From Streptomyces corynorhini (GTDB lineage: Bacteria > Actinomycetota > Actinomycetes > Streptomycetales > Streptomycetaceae), in NCBI RefSeq assembly GCF_003346515.1, contig NZ_QQNA01000053.1, forward strand, positions 1 to 54,869: DNA of 54,869 bases. The letters run 5' to 3'. Shown here in pieces: positions 9,943-18,384 of the stretch (position 1 is its first letter; each line of letters opens with the position of its first letter). The notes under the pieces were generated by a model. It was not told where the DNA came from. It ran no database searches and saw nothing but the letters and a program-made list of their open reading frames with translations. The translations under genes and the position numbers were made by a program.

Positions 9943-10374
9943 ATGTCCGGGCCCACGCATGTCATCCGTGGCTCGGTCTCCCTGCCGGAGGCCGAGCTGA
10001 TCTGGCGTTTCTCGCGCTCGTCGGGGCCCGGCGGCCAGCACGTCAACACCAGCGACTCGCAGGCGGAGCTGCGCTTCGACCTCGCGAGGACGAAGGCCCT
10101 GCCGCCGGTCTGGAAGGAGCGGGCGCTTGAGCGGCTCGCGGACCGGCTGGTGGACGGCGTGATCACCGTACGCGCCTCGGAGCACCGCTCGCAGTGGCGC
10201 AATCGCGAGGCCGCGTCCGTACGGCTCGCGGCCCTGCTGGCGGAGGCGACCGCGCCACCGCCGCGAGCGCGCCGGAAGACGAAGATTCCGCGCGGTATCA
10301 ACGAGCGCAGGCTGCGCGAGAAGAAGCAGCGCGCCGACACGAAGCGGGGCCGGACCGGCCGCGACTGGTCGTAG
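9943..10374 (+). CDS. arfB: Peptidyl-tRNA hydrolase ArfB (ribosome rescue release factor)
   Basis: 143-aa class-I release-factor-like protein. The catalytic GGQ loop is [20 protein letters not shown], near residue 25, and the C-terminal tail is basic ([20 protein letters not shown]). Together these match ArfB/YaeJ, which inserts its tail into the empty mRNA channel of stalled ribosomes and hydrolyses peptidyl-tRNA. There is no codon-recognition domain, so it is not RF1 or RF2. ATG 9943 is chosen because the upstream in-frame sequence is not family-like. The gene is convergent with, and only 11 nt from, the flavin reductase stop. Confidence 0.92.
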   Translation: MSGPTHVIRGSVSLPEAELIWRFSRSSGPGGQHVNTSDSQAELRFDLARTKALPPVWKERALERLADRLVDGVITVRASEHRSQWRNREAASVRLAALLAEATAPPPRARRKTKIPRGINERRLREKKQRADTKRGRTGRDWS

Positions 10375-10385
10375 ACGGTACCGCT

Positions 10386-11060
10386 CTACTGCCCCAACTG
10401 CCGGTAGCGCCCCTTGAAGTACATCAGCGGATCCCCGTCCCCGCCCGGCAGCTCCGCCGCCAGCACCCGGCCGATCACCAGCGTGTGGTCACCCGCCTCG
10501 ACGCGCTGCTCCGTACGGCACTCCAGCGTCGCCAGCGCCCCTTCGATCAGCGGCGCCCCGCTCAACTCGCCCCGCCGGTGGGGTGTGTCCGCGAAGAGCA
10601 GCCGGTCGCTGATCCGGCCCTTCATCGAGAACCGGCCCGCGATCTGCCGCTGGCTCTCGGTCAGCAAGGACGCTGCCCACAGCGGCTGTTCGAGGAGCAG
10701 GTCGTCCATCCGTGACCCGTTGCGCACGCTGACCAGCACCAGCGGCGGGTCCAGCGAGACGGACATGAAGGCGGTCGCCGTCATCCCGGCGTCCTCGCCG
10801 CGCGGCCCGTCCGGGCTCAGCGCGGGCTCGTGCGCCGTCACCAGCACCACACCCGCCGCCAGCCGGGCCAGGGCGGCGCGGAACTCGTCGTTGCTCACCC
10901 CCTCAGCATGGGGGATGGCGCCCCCGGCCCGGGGGAGGGTCTCACCGGCGGTCCTGGGAAGGGGCTCATCGGCGGGGGAAACGCCTTCCCCGGCGGGGGG
11001 CCTGCCCTGCTCTGTGCGGAGGGCGGCTTCGGTACGGGGGGCGGGACTCGTCTGGGGCAC
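10386..11060 (-). CDS. Flavin reductase-like FMN-binding protein
   Basis: 224 aa if started at GTG 11060. Residues about 55-220 form the flavin reductase domain ([50 protein letters not shown]), as in NADH:FMN reductases that feed two-component monooxygenases. The first ~50 residues are a low-complexity Pro/Glu/Ala extension. The upstream start is supported by a -10-like TAGCGT (11073-11068) ending 7 nt before GTG 11060, which suggests a leaderless mRNA. A 22-bp palindrome lies upstream at 11112-11133. Confidence 0.85.
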   Translation of the reverse strand: MPQTSPAPRTEAALRTEQGRPPAGEGVSPADEPLPRTAGETLPRAGGAIPHAEGVSNDEFRAALARLAAGVVLVTAHEPALSPDGPRGEDAGMTATAFMSVSLDPPLVLVSVRNGSRMDDLLLEQPLWAASLLTESQRQIAGRFSMKGRISDRLLFADTPHRRGELSGAPLIEGALATLECRTEQRVEAGDHTLVIGRVLAAELPGGDGDPLMYFKGRYRQLGQ

Positions 11061-11067
11061 GCGGGAG

Positions 11068-11133
11068 ACGCTAGTCTCGACGGTCCCCCGGTCGCATCGG
11101 GCCAGGGGACGAGTCTGGTCCTAGGACCAGACT
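11068..11133 (-). promoter_or_regulatory. Leaderless promoter and 22-bp palindromic operator of the flavin reductase gene
   Basis: The -10 TAGCGT (11073-11068) is followed by 7 nt and then the GTG start. A -35-like TGCGAC lies 17 nt before it. A perfect 22-bp palindrome (AGTCTGGTCCT and its complement, centre 11122/11123) lies just upstream of the -35. It is a strong repressor or activator site candidate. Confidence 0.55.
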
Positions 11134-11252
11134 TCCGGAAGCCGGACCGGTGACCGGAAACAGCGCGGAACGCGAGCCCGCCACCACCCGGGTTTGCGTT
11201 CAAGAACGCCATGGGGCCGCTCCCACCTGGGGCTTCGCCCACAAATGGCTGA

Positions 11253-11297
11253 TGTGACTTGGCTCACAGAGATGGGTATTTGTTGACCCTGTGTACC
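11253..11297 (+). promoter_or_regulatory. CRP-like palindrome and BldD-box-like site upstream of cdgB
   Basis: TGTGA-N6-TCACA at 11253-11268 is a perfect CRP-type palindrome. At 11283-11297 the sequence matches 12 of 13 informative/spacer positions of the BldD box as I recall it (nTnACnC(A/T)GnGTnAn), failing only at the last A. Both lie about 100-140 nt before the cdgB start. BldD control of cdgB is reported in S. coelicolor. Confidence 0.55.
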
Positions 11298-11394
11298 GGG
11301 CGTGCAGCACCCTGTGATTCAGTGGCGAAGACCTGCAACACGAGAGCCGATGCGCATCCTGGAGTTGTTGTCGAGGTCTCGGGGAGAGCGAGCA

Positions 11395-13155
11395 ATGGAG
11401 ACCGAGTCGGAGCCCTACGTCCGCCTTGCGACCATGCGGCAGCTGCATGCGGCCATCGCCGAACTCAACACGGCGCGCAGCCTGGCCGACACCCTGCAGA
11501 CCGTCGCCGACGGCGTCATCAGCGGACTCGGCTACGAACTCGCCTGCGTCAACGTCGTCCAGGCGGACGGTGATCTCGTCGTCGCCGCCTTCGCGGGCAG
11601 CGCCGCCGCCGAGTCGCTGATCACCGGCCGGGTCGGCTCCCGGGGCTCCTGGGAGCGCCGCCTCACCATGGGCGAACGCTGGGGCGACCTGCGGTTCATA
11701 CCGCACACCGAGGGCTGGGTGCTGACCGAGGACGACGTGCCCCAGTGGTTCACCGAGGGCCCGTACCCGCGCTTCGAGGACGAGTGGCACCCGCAGGACC
11801 GGCTGTACGCCCCGATGTACGCGGCGGCCCGCAAGGACCCCCCGGCGCACGCCATGGGCGGCGGGGGCGAGCTGCTCGGCGTGATATCCGTCGACCGGCC
11901 GCGCGGCGGTCGCCGCCCGGGGCCCTGGGGCCAGGAAGCCCTCCAGATGTACGCGTCCCAGGCGGCCATTGCGATCGGCAACGCCCGGCTCCGAGCAAAC
12001 ATGCAGCGCGCCCTCGTCCGGCTGGAGCGTGAGCAGCAGGCCCTGCGCGCCAGTGAGGAATCCTTCCGGCAGGCCTTCGAGTACGCGCCCAGCGGCATGG
12101 CCATCGCCGAGATGGGCGGCGACCAGCACGGCAGGCTGCTGCGCACCAACGACGCCCTCTGCCGGCTGCTGGGCCGCCAGGCGTCGGCGATGCGCCGCTA
12201 CTCCTTCGCCGACCTCGTCCACCCCGAGGACATCGGGACGCTGCTGCGCACCTCGGCCGAGGGTGGCCGCGCCGAGCTGCGCCTCGCGCGCCGCGACAGC
12301 ACGTACGTCTGGGTCTCGCTCCGCAACTCGGTGGTGGCGGACACCACCGACGGCCCCCGGCTGCTGCTCACCCACGTCGAGGACATCGAGGAGCGCAAGG
12401 GCCGCGAACTCCAGCTCGCCCACCGCGCCTCGCACGACTCGCTCACCGGCCTGCCGAACAGCGCCGAGCTGCGCTCCCGCCTCAGCGCCCGGCTCTGCTC
12501 GCGTCCGCACGCCCTGCGCGAGACCGCCGTAGAGGCGCTGGACGCGGCGTACGGGGGATACGACGGCACGGTGCTCCACGAGCCGGGCTACGACCCGTAC
12601 GACGGCTATGACGGTTACGACGGCTACGACAGCTACGACGCGTACGAGGAGAAGGCGCGCAGGCGCGGCGCCGCCGCCCGCGCGGCCGGCGGCCCCTTCG
12701 ACCACCATGTGCACCTGACCGCGCCCGGCGAGGGCGAAGGCGCGGCCGACGACGGCACGAAGGGGCTCGCCGTCCTCTTCTGCGACCTCGACGGTTTCAA
12801 GTCGATCAACGACAGGTTCGGCCACAACACCGGTGACGAGGTCCTGATCGAGGTCGCGCGCCGGCTCACCACGGGTGTACGGGACGGCGACACGGTCGCC
12901 CGGCTCGGCGGCGACGAGTTCGTCGTGCTCGCGGACGGGCTCGGCTCGGCGGACGCCGCTGATCTCGCCGTACGCCTGCGCAACGCGATCATCCCGCCGA
13001 TCAGGGTCGACGGCCGGGCGGTGCGGGTCGGGGCGAGCTTCGGCATCAGCTGGGCGAGTTGTGGAATGTCGGTGGAGGAAGTGCTGCAATCGGCCGACCA
13101 GCGGATGTACGTGGAGAAGCGCTCCCGGAGCAAGGTGCACCGGCGAGCGGGGTGA
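11395..13155 (+). CDS. cdgB: Diguanylate cyclase with GAF-PAS-GGDEF architecture (CdgB type)
   Basis: 586-aa cytoplasmic c-di-GMP synthase. A GAF domain spans about residues 15-195, PAS/PAC about 215-340 (FRQAFEYAPSGMAIAEM), and GGDEF about 345-580. The catalytic motif RLGGDEF has G505-F509. The product-inhibition I-site RDGD lies exactly five residues before it. HDSLTGLPN marks the start of the cyclase domain. Between that motif and LFCDLDGFKSIND there is an unusual ~85-residue insert rich in Gly-Tyr-Asp repeats. ATG 11395 is preceded by GGGGAGAG; two upstream in-frame ATGs lack this. Gene order and architecture match S. coelicolor CdgB, which affects development. Confidence 0.93.
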   Translation: METESEPYVRLATMRQLHAAIAELNTARSLADTLQTVADGVISGLGYELACVNVVQADGDLVVAAFAGSAAAESLITGRVGSRGSWERRLTMGERWGDLRFIPHTEGWVLTEDDVPQWFTEGPYPRFEDEWHPQDRLYAPMYAAARKDPPAHAMGGGGELLGVISVDRPRGGRRPGPWGQEALQMYASQAAIAIGNARLRANMQRALVRLEREQQALRASEESFRQAFEYAPSGMAIAEMGGDQHGRLLRTNDALCRLLGRQASAMRRYSFADLVHPEDIGTLLRTSAEGGRAELRLARRDSTYVWVSLRNSVVADTTDGPRLLLTHVEDIEERKGRELQLAHRASHDSLTGLPNSAELRSRLSARLCSRPHALRETAVEALDAAYGGYDGTVLHEPGYDPYDGYDGYDGYDSYDAYEEKARRRGAAARAAGGPFDHHVHLTAPGEGEGAADDGTKGLAVLFCDLDGFKSINDRFGHNTGDEVLIEVARRLTTGVRDGDTVARLGGDEFVVLADGLGSADAADLAVRLRNAIIPPIRVDGRAVRVGASFGISWASCGMSVEEVLQSADQRMYVEKRSRSKVHRRAG

Positions 13156-13362
13156 CCTGGGGCCTCTCGTTTGGATCATGCCGGGCTCGCGAGCCTTGGC
13201 ACCGCGCCTCGCCGCGTTGTCGTCGGTCATCCCCAAGGTCTCGGCTTCGCTCGACCAGGGGAGACCCCATCCGCTCCGCGTGGGCTCCCTCCTCCGCCTT
13301 GCGATCCACGGCACCAGACCCCGCTCCCTCATCCGGCCTGATCCAAACGAAAGACCCCAGCC
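13156..13362. repeat. MITE-like intergenic element with terminal inverted repeats
   Basis: The left arm 13156-13178 (CCTGGGGCCTCTCGTTTGG...) and the right arm 13339-13362 are imperfect inverted repeats (about 19 of 23 positions) flanking a ~160-bp non-coding core. From memory, similar sequence is scattered between genes of many Streptomyces, so this looks like a dispersed palindromic element. It immediately follows the cdgB stop and may also act as its terminator. 13363-13602 contains only a weakly defined promoter region for the next gene. Confidence 0.6.
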
Positions 13363-13602
13363 CGATCGCGGGACAAACGGGCGTACCCGGAAACGCACCC
13401 AGAAACGTGCGGAGGTACGTACAAAGGAGCGCCGAAGCGTTTCCCCGGAGTTCGGGACAGGGCTGGGACATGTCCGCTATCCGTTCTTCACCCGGAGATC
13501 GCAGACTGGCTGCTACCCGTCAAGATCCGTCCGTAGGCTTACCCGCACGAGGTAGGCTCGGCCGGTCGGCGACGCTGGCGAGATGGTAAGGAGTGACCAG
13601 GG

Positions 13603-14607
13603 ATGACGGCCGGGAACAACGGCGCGAGCAAGCCCGAGGATGACGATCCCTTCGGCTACCTGTACGAGGACGGCCAGGCCGCGGCGGCCGGTCAGCGGCG
13701 CCAGGGCGGTTACGGCTACCCGGGTCCCGCCGTGCAGCCCGGCGTGCCCAGGACGTCGTACAACCAGGTCAGGGCGGTCGGCGAACGCCAGTACGGGCAG
13801 CAGCAGGCCGCGCCGCCGCAGCAGGCGTACGGCCAGCAGCAGGGCTACGGGCAGCAGCAGGGGTACGGCCAGAGCCCCCACGGGCAGCAGGCCGCCACCG
13901 TCCAGCACTCCGCCGCGCCGCCCAGCCAGCAGCTGCCTGGCCAGCGCTCCGGCGGACGCGGCAGCGGTGGCGGACCCAACACCAAGGGCCTGCTGATCGC
14001 GGCGATCGCCGTGGTCGCGGTCGTGGTGATCGGTATCACGGCCGCGCTGCTCTCCAGCGGCAGCGGCGACGACGAGAAGAACAACGACGCGACGCCCACC
14101 GACGGTCCCGCGCCCAGCGGCGACTCCTCGCGGGAGCCGAGCGCCGACCCGTCCGGTGACGGCGGTGACGACGCGTCGGGCGAGCTGCCCAAGGGCGACG
14201 CCGTGACGATGAAGCTGACCTCGCCCGCCGCGCTGTCGACGGACATCAAGGGCGCGAAGGGCGCGACCGGCGCCTATGTGTCGCTCAACGGCGTCGGCGC
14301 GTCGGCCAGTTGGACGTTCGACGCTCCCAAGGCGGGCGAGTACACCGTCTTCGTGACGTACGGCGTGCCCGGGAAGGACGCCCGGACGACGCTGAACGTC
14401 AACGGCAAGGCGCACGGCGACGGCCTCAACATGGAGAACTTCGCGAAGGCGCCGGAGGGCGACTGGGAGAAGGGCTGGACGGTCACCTACGCCTGGGTCA
14501 ACCTCGAAAAGGGATCGAACACCATCAAGATCTCCTGCGAGGAAGGCAACCAGTGCGAGACCGTGCTCGACCAGTTCACGCTCAAAGAGGGCCACGTCAA
14601 GCGCTGA
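13603..14607 (+). CDS. Membrane-anchored protein with CBM35/CBM6-like carbohydrate-binding domain
   Basis: 334 aa. The cytoplasmic N-terminus is Gln/Tyr/Gly-rich with repeated GYGQQQ units (about 65-95). One membrane helix follows at about 128-150 (LLIAAIAVVAVVVIGITAALL), then a Ser/Pro/Asp linker and a C-terminal beta-sandwich (about 200-334) with CBM6/35-like strands (TGAYVSLNGVGASASWTFDA, GEYTVFVTYG, YAWVNLEKGSNTIKISCEE). Type II topology puts the sugar-binding domain outside the cell. The ribosome site AAGGAGTG precedes ATG 13603. It may sense or tether wall or extracellular glycans; no catalytic domain is present. Confidence 0.82.
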   Translation: MTAGNNGASKPEDDDPFGYLYEDGQAAAAGQRRQGGYGYPGPAVQPGVPRTSYNQVRAVGERQYGQQQAAPPQQAYGQQQGYGQQQGYGQSPHGQQAATVQHSAAPPSQQLPGQRSGGRGSGGGPNTKGLLIAAIAVVAVVVIGITAALLSSGSGDDEKNNDATPTDGPAPSGDSSREPSADPSGDGGDDASGELPKGDAVTMKLTSPAALSTDIKGAKGATGAYVSLNGVGASASWTFDAPKAGEYTVFVTYGVPGKDARTTLNVNGKAHGDGLNMENFAKAPEGDWEKGWTVTYAWVNLEKGSNTIKISCEEGNQCETVLDQFTLKEGHVKR

Positions 14608-14634
14608 CGCCCTCCCGCGCGAGCTGACCGACGG

Positions 14635-14772
14635 CTGTTGATCCGCGACTGCTGATCCACGGCTGCTGATCCAAGACTGTTGATTTAGGGTTGCTGACCC
14701 GCGACTGCTGATCCGCGACTGCTGATCCGCGACTGCTGATCCGCGACCGTTGATCCGCGACTGCTGATCCCC
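14635..14772. repeat. 14-bp tandem repeat (about 10 copies)
   Basis: Nine full and one partial copy of CTGCTGATCCGCGA, with variants mostly in the last four bases, lie in the gap between two convergent genes. It is not in any supported reading frame and lacks the spacers of a CRISPR array. Confidence 0.9.
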
Positions 14773-14799
14773 ACGCGCCGTCTCACCACGAAAAGCTTC

Positions 14800-14829
14800 C
14801 GCCCCGGCCTCGCCCCGCGAGCCGGGGCG
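14800..14829. terminator. Hairpin between convergent genes
   Basis: The 9-bp stem CGCCCCGGC (14800-14808) pairs with 14821-14829. It separates the CBM-type gene from the PfkB kinase gene. Confidence 0.65.
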
Positions 14830-14847
14830 TCGCCTTTCGCGCCGCCT

Positions 14848-15828
14848 TCAGGCCGGCGGATACTCCGTCACCGTGACGCGCGGCAGCAGCTCCTCGTACA
14901 CCGCCGCGTCGAACTCGCCCGCCACCGGGGCCAGTACGGTCGCCGTGGACAGCGCCACCGCGCGGCTCAGCCGGGCGGGCCACGGCAGGCGTTCGACCAG
15001 GCCGGAGAGCAGCCCGGCCACGGCGGAGTCGCCCGCGCCCGTCGGGTTGCCCCGCACCGGGGCGGGCGGGCCCGCCCGCCAGACGCCGTCCGGGGTGGCG
15101 GCCAGGACGCCGTCCGGGCCGAGCGAGGCGACGACGGCGCGGGCGCCGCGGCGCCGGGTGTCGCGCGCGGCGACCAGCGGTTCGCGGGAACCGGTGAGCA
15201 GGGCGAGTTCGTCGGCGTTCGGCTTCACCAGATCGGGGCGCGCGGCGACGCCCCTGCGCAGCGGCTCGCCGCTGGTGTCGAGCAGGACGGGCACCCCCGC
15301 GCCGCGCGCCCGCCGGATCAGCTCGGCGTACGCCCCCACATGCACGCCCGGCGGCAGGCTGCCGCACAGGGCCACCGCCTCGGCGCCGGGGACCAGCCGG
15401 TCGTAACAGCTCAGGAAGGCCCGCCACTCGGCGGCCGAGACGGTCGGACCCGGCTCGTTGAGCTGGGTCGTGTCACCGGTCGCGGCGTCCACGACGGCGA
15501 TGGTGCGGCGCGTCGCCCCGGAGATCGGCAGGAGCGCGTCCACCGGCCGCGCGTACGCGGCGTCGGCCCGCGACCGCGTCCCGGCGCCGCGAGGGCCCAC
15601 CGGCCCGCAGCCGCCCAGCAGCTCCCGCAGCACGTCGCCCGTGCGCCCGCCCGCGAATCCGGTGACCACCGTCTCGTGGCCGAGCGCCGCCAGCACCCGC
15701 GCGACGTTCAGCCCCTTGCCGCCGGGCCGTTCGACGACCTCGTCGACGCGGTGGGTGGTGTGCGGGACCAGGGCGGGGGTCCGGTACGTGATGTCCAGGG
15801 CGGCGTTGAGCGTGACCGTGAGGATCAT
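14848..15828 (-). CDS. PfkB family sugar kinase, 1-phosphofructokinase-like
   Basis: 326-aa ATP-dependent kinase of the ribokinase/PfkB superfamily. MILTVTLNAALDITYR and PGGKGLNVARVLAALGHE form signature 1 with the GGKGxN substrate motif. The C-terminal signature contains the catalytic base and anion hole (GNPTGAGDSAVAGLLSG). This pattern fits 1-phosphofructokinase or tagatose-6-phosphate kinase. The nearby amino-sugar genes suggest a hexose-phosphate substrate. It lies 187 nt downstream of nagA on the same strand, so co-transcription is possible but not shown. Confidence 0.88.
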   Translation of the reverse strand: MILTVTLNAALDITYRTPALVPHTTHRVDEVVERPGGKGLNVARVLAALGHETVVTGFAGGRTGDVLRELLGGCGPVGPRGAGTRSRADAAYARPVDALLPISGATRRTIAVVDAATGDTTQLNEPGPTVSAAEWRAFLSCYDRLVPGAEAVALCGSLPPGVHVGAYAELIRRARGAGVPVLLDTSGEPLRRGVAARPDLVKPNADELALLTGSREPLVAARDTRRRGARAVVASLGPDGVLAATPDGVWRAGPPAPVRGNPTGAGDSAVAGLLSGLVERLPWPARLSRAVALSTATVLAPVAGEFDAAVYEELLPRVTVTEYPPA

Positions 15829-16015
15829 CCGTCGTCACGCCTCGTCATCCGTCACGCCTCCGGGACCGCGCTCGCTGCGCCGGCTCCCTGCCGACCGCCG
15901 ACCGCCCGGGGCGATCATTTCAAAAAGTAAGCGGTCGGCCCAGCCCCCTGGCCGTGGTGAACCGGCAGCTGTCCGGTTGCCGCCGTCCGATTCTCGACGG
16001 ACCCACGGCCCCGGG

Positions 16016-17170
16016 TCAGCCGACGCGGGGGTCGATCAGCCACGCGCCCTTGTGCAGCACGCCCTTGAGCCCGAAGTCCGCGTCGAGCACCACCGCGTCC
16101 GCGTCCTTGCCCGGCTCCAGCGACCCGACCCGGTCGTACACGCCCAGCAGCCGCGCCGGATTGGCGGAGATGGCACGGACGATGTCGTCCACCGGGAGCC
16201 GGTCCACGGTGGCGGCGCGCTGGAAGGCGGTGTCGAGGGTGAGCGTGGAACCGGCGATCGAGCCGCCCTCGGCCAGCCGCGCCACCCCGCCCTCGACATC
16301 CACGGCGAGCGGGCCGAGCTGGTAGCGGCCGTCGCCGAACCCCGCCGCGTCCATCGCGTCGGTGATGAAGGCGACGCGGTCGGCGCCCGCGCGGTGGAAG
16401 GCGAGTTCCAGGGCGGCGGGGTGCAGATGCGTACCGTCGTTGATCAGCTCGACGGTCACCCGCTCGTCCTCCAGCAGCGCGGCGATCGGCCCCGGCATCC
16501 GGTGGCCGAGCGGCGGCATCGCGTTGAACAGGTGCGTGGCGACGCTCGCGCCCGCGTCGATCGCCTCGACGGTCTGCTCGTACGTCGCGTCCGTATGGCC
16601 GATCGCGGCGATCACCCCGTGCTCCACGAGCAGCCGTACGGAGTCGGTGCCGCCGGGCAGTTCGGGGGCGAGCGTCATCATCCTGGCCGTACCGCGCGCG
16701 GCGTCGAGCAGCTTGCGCACCTCGGCCGGGTCCGGGTCGCGCAGCAGGCCCTCGCTGTGCGCGCCCTTGCGGCAGGGGGAGATGAACGGGCCCTCGAAGT
16801 GGATTCCGGCCAACTCGCCCTGCTCGACGAGTTCGGAGAGGACTCCGGCGCGCTGGGCCAGGAAGTCCATCTCGCCGGTGACCGCGGAGGCGACGAGGGT
16901 GGTCGTGCCGTGCTCGCGGTGCGTACGGATGCCGCGCAGTACGTCGTCCACCGAGCCGGAGGTGAACGAGGCGCCGCCGCCCCCGTGGTTGTGCAGGTCC
17001 ACGAAGCCGGGGACGAGCCAGTGGCCCGTCAGATCGATCCTGACGGCGTCGTCCGGGGCGGCGCCCGCGATCCGGCCGCCCTCCACGATGACCCGGCCCC
17101 CGTCCACGATCCCGGTGGGGAGCACCACGCGGGCGCCGGTGAGAACGGTGCTTCGGGCGCGTGCGGCCAT
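16016..17170 (-). CDS. nagA: N-acetylglucosamine-6-phosphate deacetylase
   Basis: 384-aa amidohydrolase that converts GlcNAc-6-P to GlcN-6-P and acetate. Metal and catalytic motifs are present: VPGFVDLHNHGGGGASF, HFEGPFISPCRKGAHS, AIGHTDATYEQ, HLFNAMPPLGHR, and ITDAMDAAGFGDG with the catalytic Asp. Full length. The start codon overlaps the nagK stop by one base (TGATG), which indicates translational coupling. The order nagK-nagA, with a dre-like operator upstream of nagK, matches the DasR-controlled chitin/GlcNAc pathway of streptomycetes. Confidence 0.96.
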   Translation of the reverse strand: MAARARSTVLTGARVVLPTGIVDGGRVIVEGGRIAGAAPDDAVRIDLTGHWLVPGFVDLHNHGGGGASFTSGSVDDVLRGIRTHREHGTTTLVASAVTGEMDFLAQRAGVLSELVEQGELAGIHFEGPFISPCRKGAHSEGLLRDPDPAEVRKLLDAARGTARMMTLAPELPGGTDSVRLLVEHGVIAAIGHTDATYEQTVEAIDAGASVATHLFNAMPPLGHRMPGPIAALLEDERVTVELINDGTHLHPAALELAFHRAGADRVAFITDAMDAAGFGDGRYQLGPLAVDVEGGVARLAEGGSIAGSTLTLDTAFQRAATVDRLPVDDIVRAISANPARLLGVYDRVGSLEPGKDADAVVLDADFGLKGVLHKGAWLIDPRVG

Positions 17171-18357
17171 CAGGCGGTTACCTCCGTGGCGAGTGGATCG
17201 GCGGGTGCGGCGGGTGCGGCGGGTGTGGCGGGTACAGAGGATTCGACAGATTCGGCGGATTCGGCGGATTGAGTGGTTCGGGTGTCTCCGGCGACGTCGG
17301 TGGCCTCGGCGGCGTCGGTGGACCGGTCGGCGGAATCACCGGTCTCACCGGTCTCACCGGTCTCACCGGAATCACCGACCTCACCAGTGGTCTCACCGGC
17401 CTCAGCGGCCTCAGTGGATTCACGAGCCTCACCGGCCCCAGCCGCCACCAGGTCCCAGGCCAGCAGTCCGGCGCCCAGGCATCCCGCCGTGTCCCCGAGC
17501 GCCGCCGGGACGATCTCCGGCAGCGCCTGGAACGTGACGCGCGCCTCGACCGCCGCCCGCAGCGGGGTGAACAGGGTGTCCCCGGCCTCGGCGAGACCGC
17601 CGCCGATGATCAGCGTGCGCGGGTCCAGCAGAGTGAGCGCGGTGACCAGCCCGGCGGCCAGCGCGTCGACCGCCGCCCGCCAGACCCGTACGGCCGCCGG
17701 ATCGCCGGACTCGACGGCCTTGGCGCAGTCGGCGGCGTCCGCCGTGGGGTCGCCGCTCGCCGCCGCCCAGGCACGGGTCACGGCGGCGGCGGAGGCCAGC
17801 GTCTCCAGGCAGCCGCGCTGACCGCAGCCGCACTCGGGGCCGTCGGGCCTGACGACCACATGGCCGATCTCGCCCGCCGAGCCGTGGGCGCCCGCCTCGA
17901 TGGCGCCGTCGATGCCGATGGCCCCGGCGATCCCGGTGCCCAGCGGCACGAAGAGGAAGCGGTCGGCGCCGCGCCCCGCGCCGAGCCGCCCCTCGGCCAG
18001 CCCGCCGGTGCGCACGTCGTGCCCCAGCGCCACCGGTACGCCGCCCAGCCGGGCCGCGAGCAGCTCGCGCAGCGGTACGTCGCGCCAGCCGAGGTTCGCC
18101 GCGTACAGCGCTATGCCCCGCTCGGCGTCGACGATCCCGGGCACCGCGACCCCGGCGGCGACGGCGCCCGCGCCGAAGCGCTCCGCGCCGTACGCGCGCA
18201 GGTCGGCGGCGAAGCCGAGGATGCCCTCCACGACCGCCTCGGGCCCGCGCTCCCTGCCGGTCGCCCGGCGCACCTCGTGGAGCAGCGTGCCGTCCGCCCC
18301 CACGAGGGCGGCTTTCATGCCGGTGCCGCCCACATCGAGGGCGATGACGTGTCTCAC
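17170..18357 (-). CDS. nagK: ROK-family N-acetylglucosamine kinase with C-terminal repeat tail
   Basis: 395-aa sugar kinase. The ATP phosphate-binding motif is VIALDVGGTGMKAALVGADG. The ROK zinc signature (GHVVVRPDGPECGCGQRGCLE) and catalytic Asp (VALGHDVRTG) are present. The ROK domain ends near residue 310. A further ~80 residues are low-complexity Glu/Thr/Gly/Ala repeats (GETGETGETGDS, QSAESAESVESS) not expected in the family. It phosphorylates GlcNAc, feeding NagA encoded by the coupled downstream gene. The start is GTG 18357. A dre-like site lies 28-43 nt upstream. Confidence 0.9.
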   Translation of the reverse strand: MRHVIALDVGGTGMKAALVGADGTLLHEVRRATGRERGPEAVVEGILGFAADLRAYGAERFGAGAVAAGVAVPGIVDAERGIALYAANLGWRDVPLRELLAARLGGVPVALGHDVRTGGLAEGRLGAGRGADRFLFVPLGTGIAGAIGIDGAIEAGAHGSAGEIGHVVVRPDGPECGCGQRGCLETLASAAAVTRAWAAASGDPTADAADCAKAVESGDPAAVRVWRAAVDALAAGLVTALTLLDPRTLIIGGGLAEAGDTLFTPLRAAVEARVTFQALPEIVPAALGDTAGCLGAGLLAWDLVAAGAGEARESTEAAEAGETTGEVGDSGETGETGETGDSADRSTDAAEATDVAGDTRTTQSAESAESVESSVPATPAAPAAPADPLATEVTA

Positions 18358-18384
18358 GGGAACAGTCTCGCGCGTGGAACCGTA

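Noticed and set aside
11253..11268. This palindrome as a BldD box
   Set aside because: Only one half fits the BldD consensus. The CRP-type pattern is exact, and a better BldD match lies at 11283-11297.
14635..14772. CRISPR-like array
   Set aside because: The units are 14 bp and directly abut without spacers, and no cas genes are in the window.
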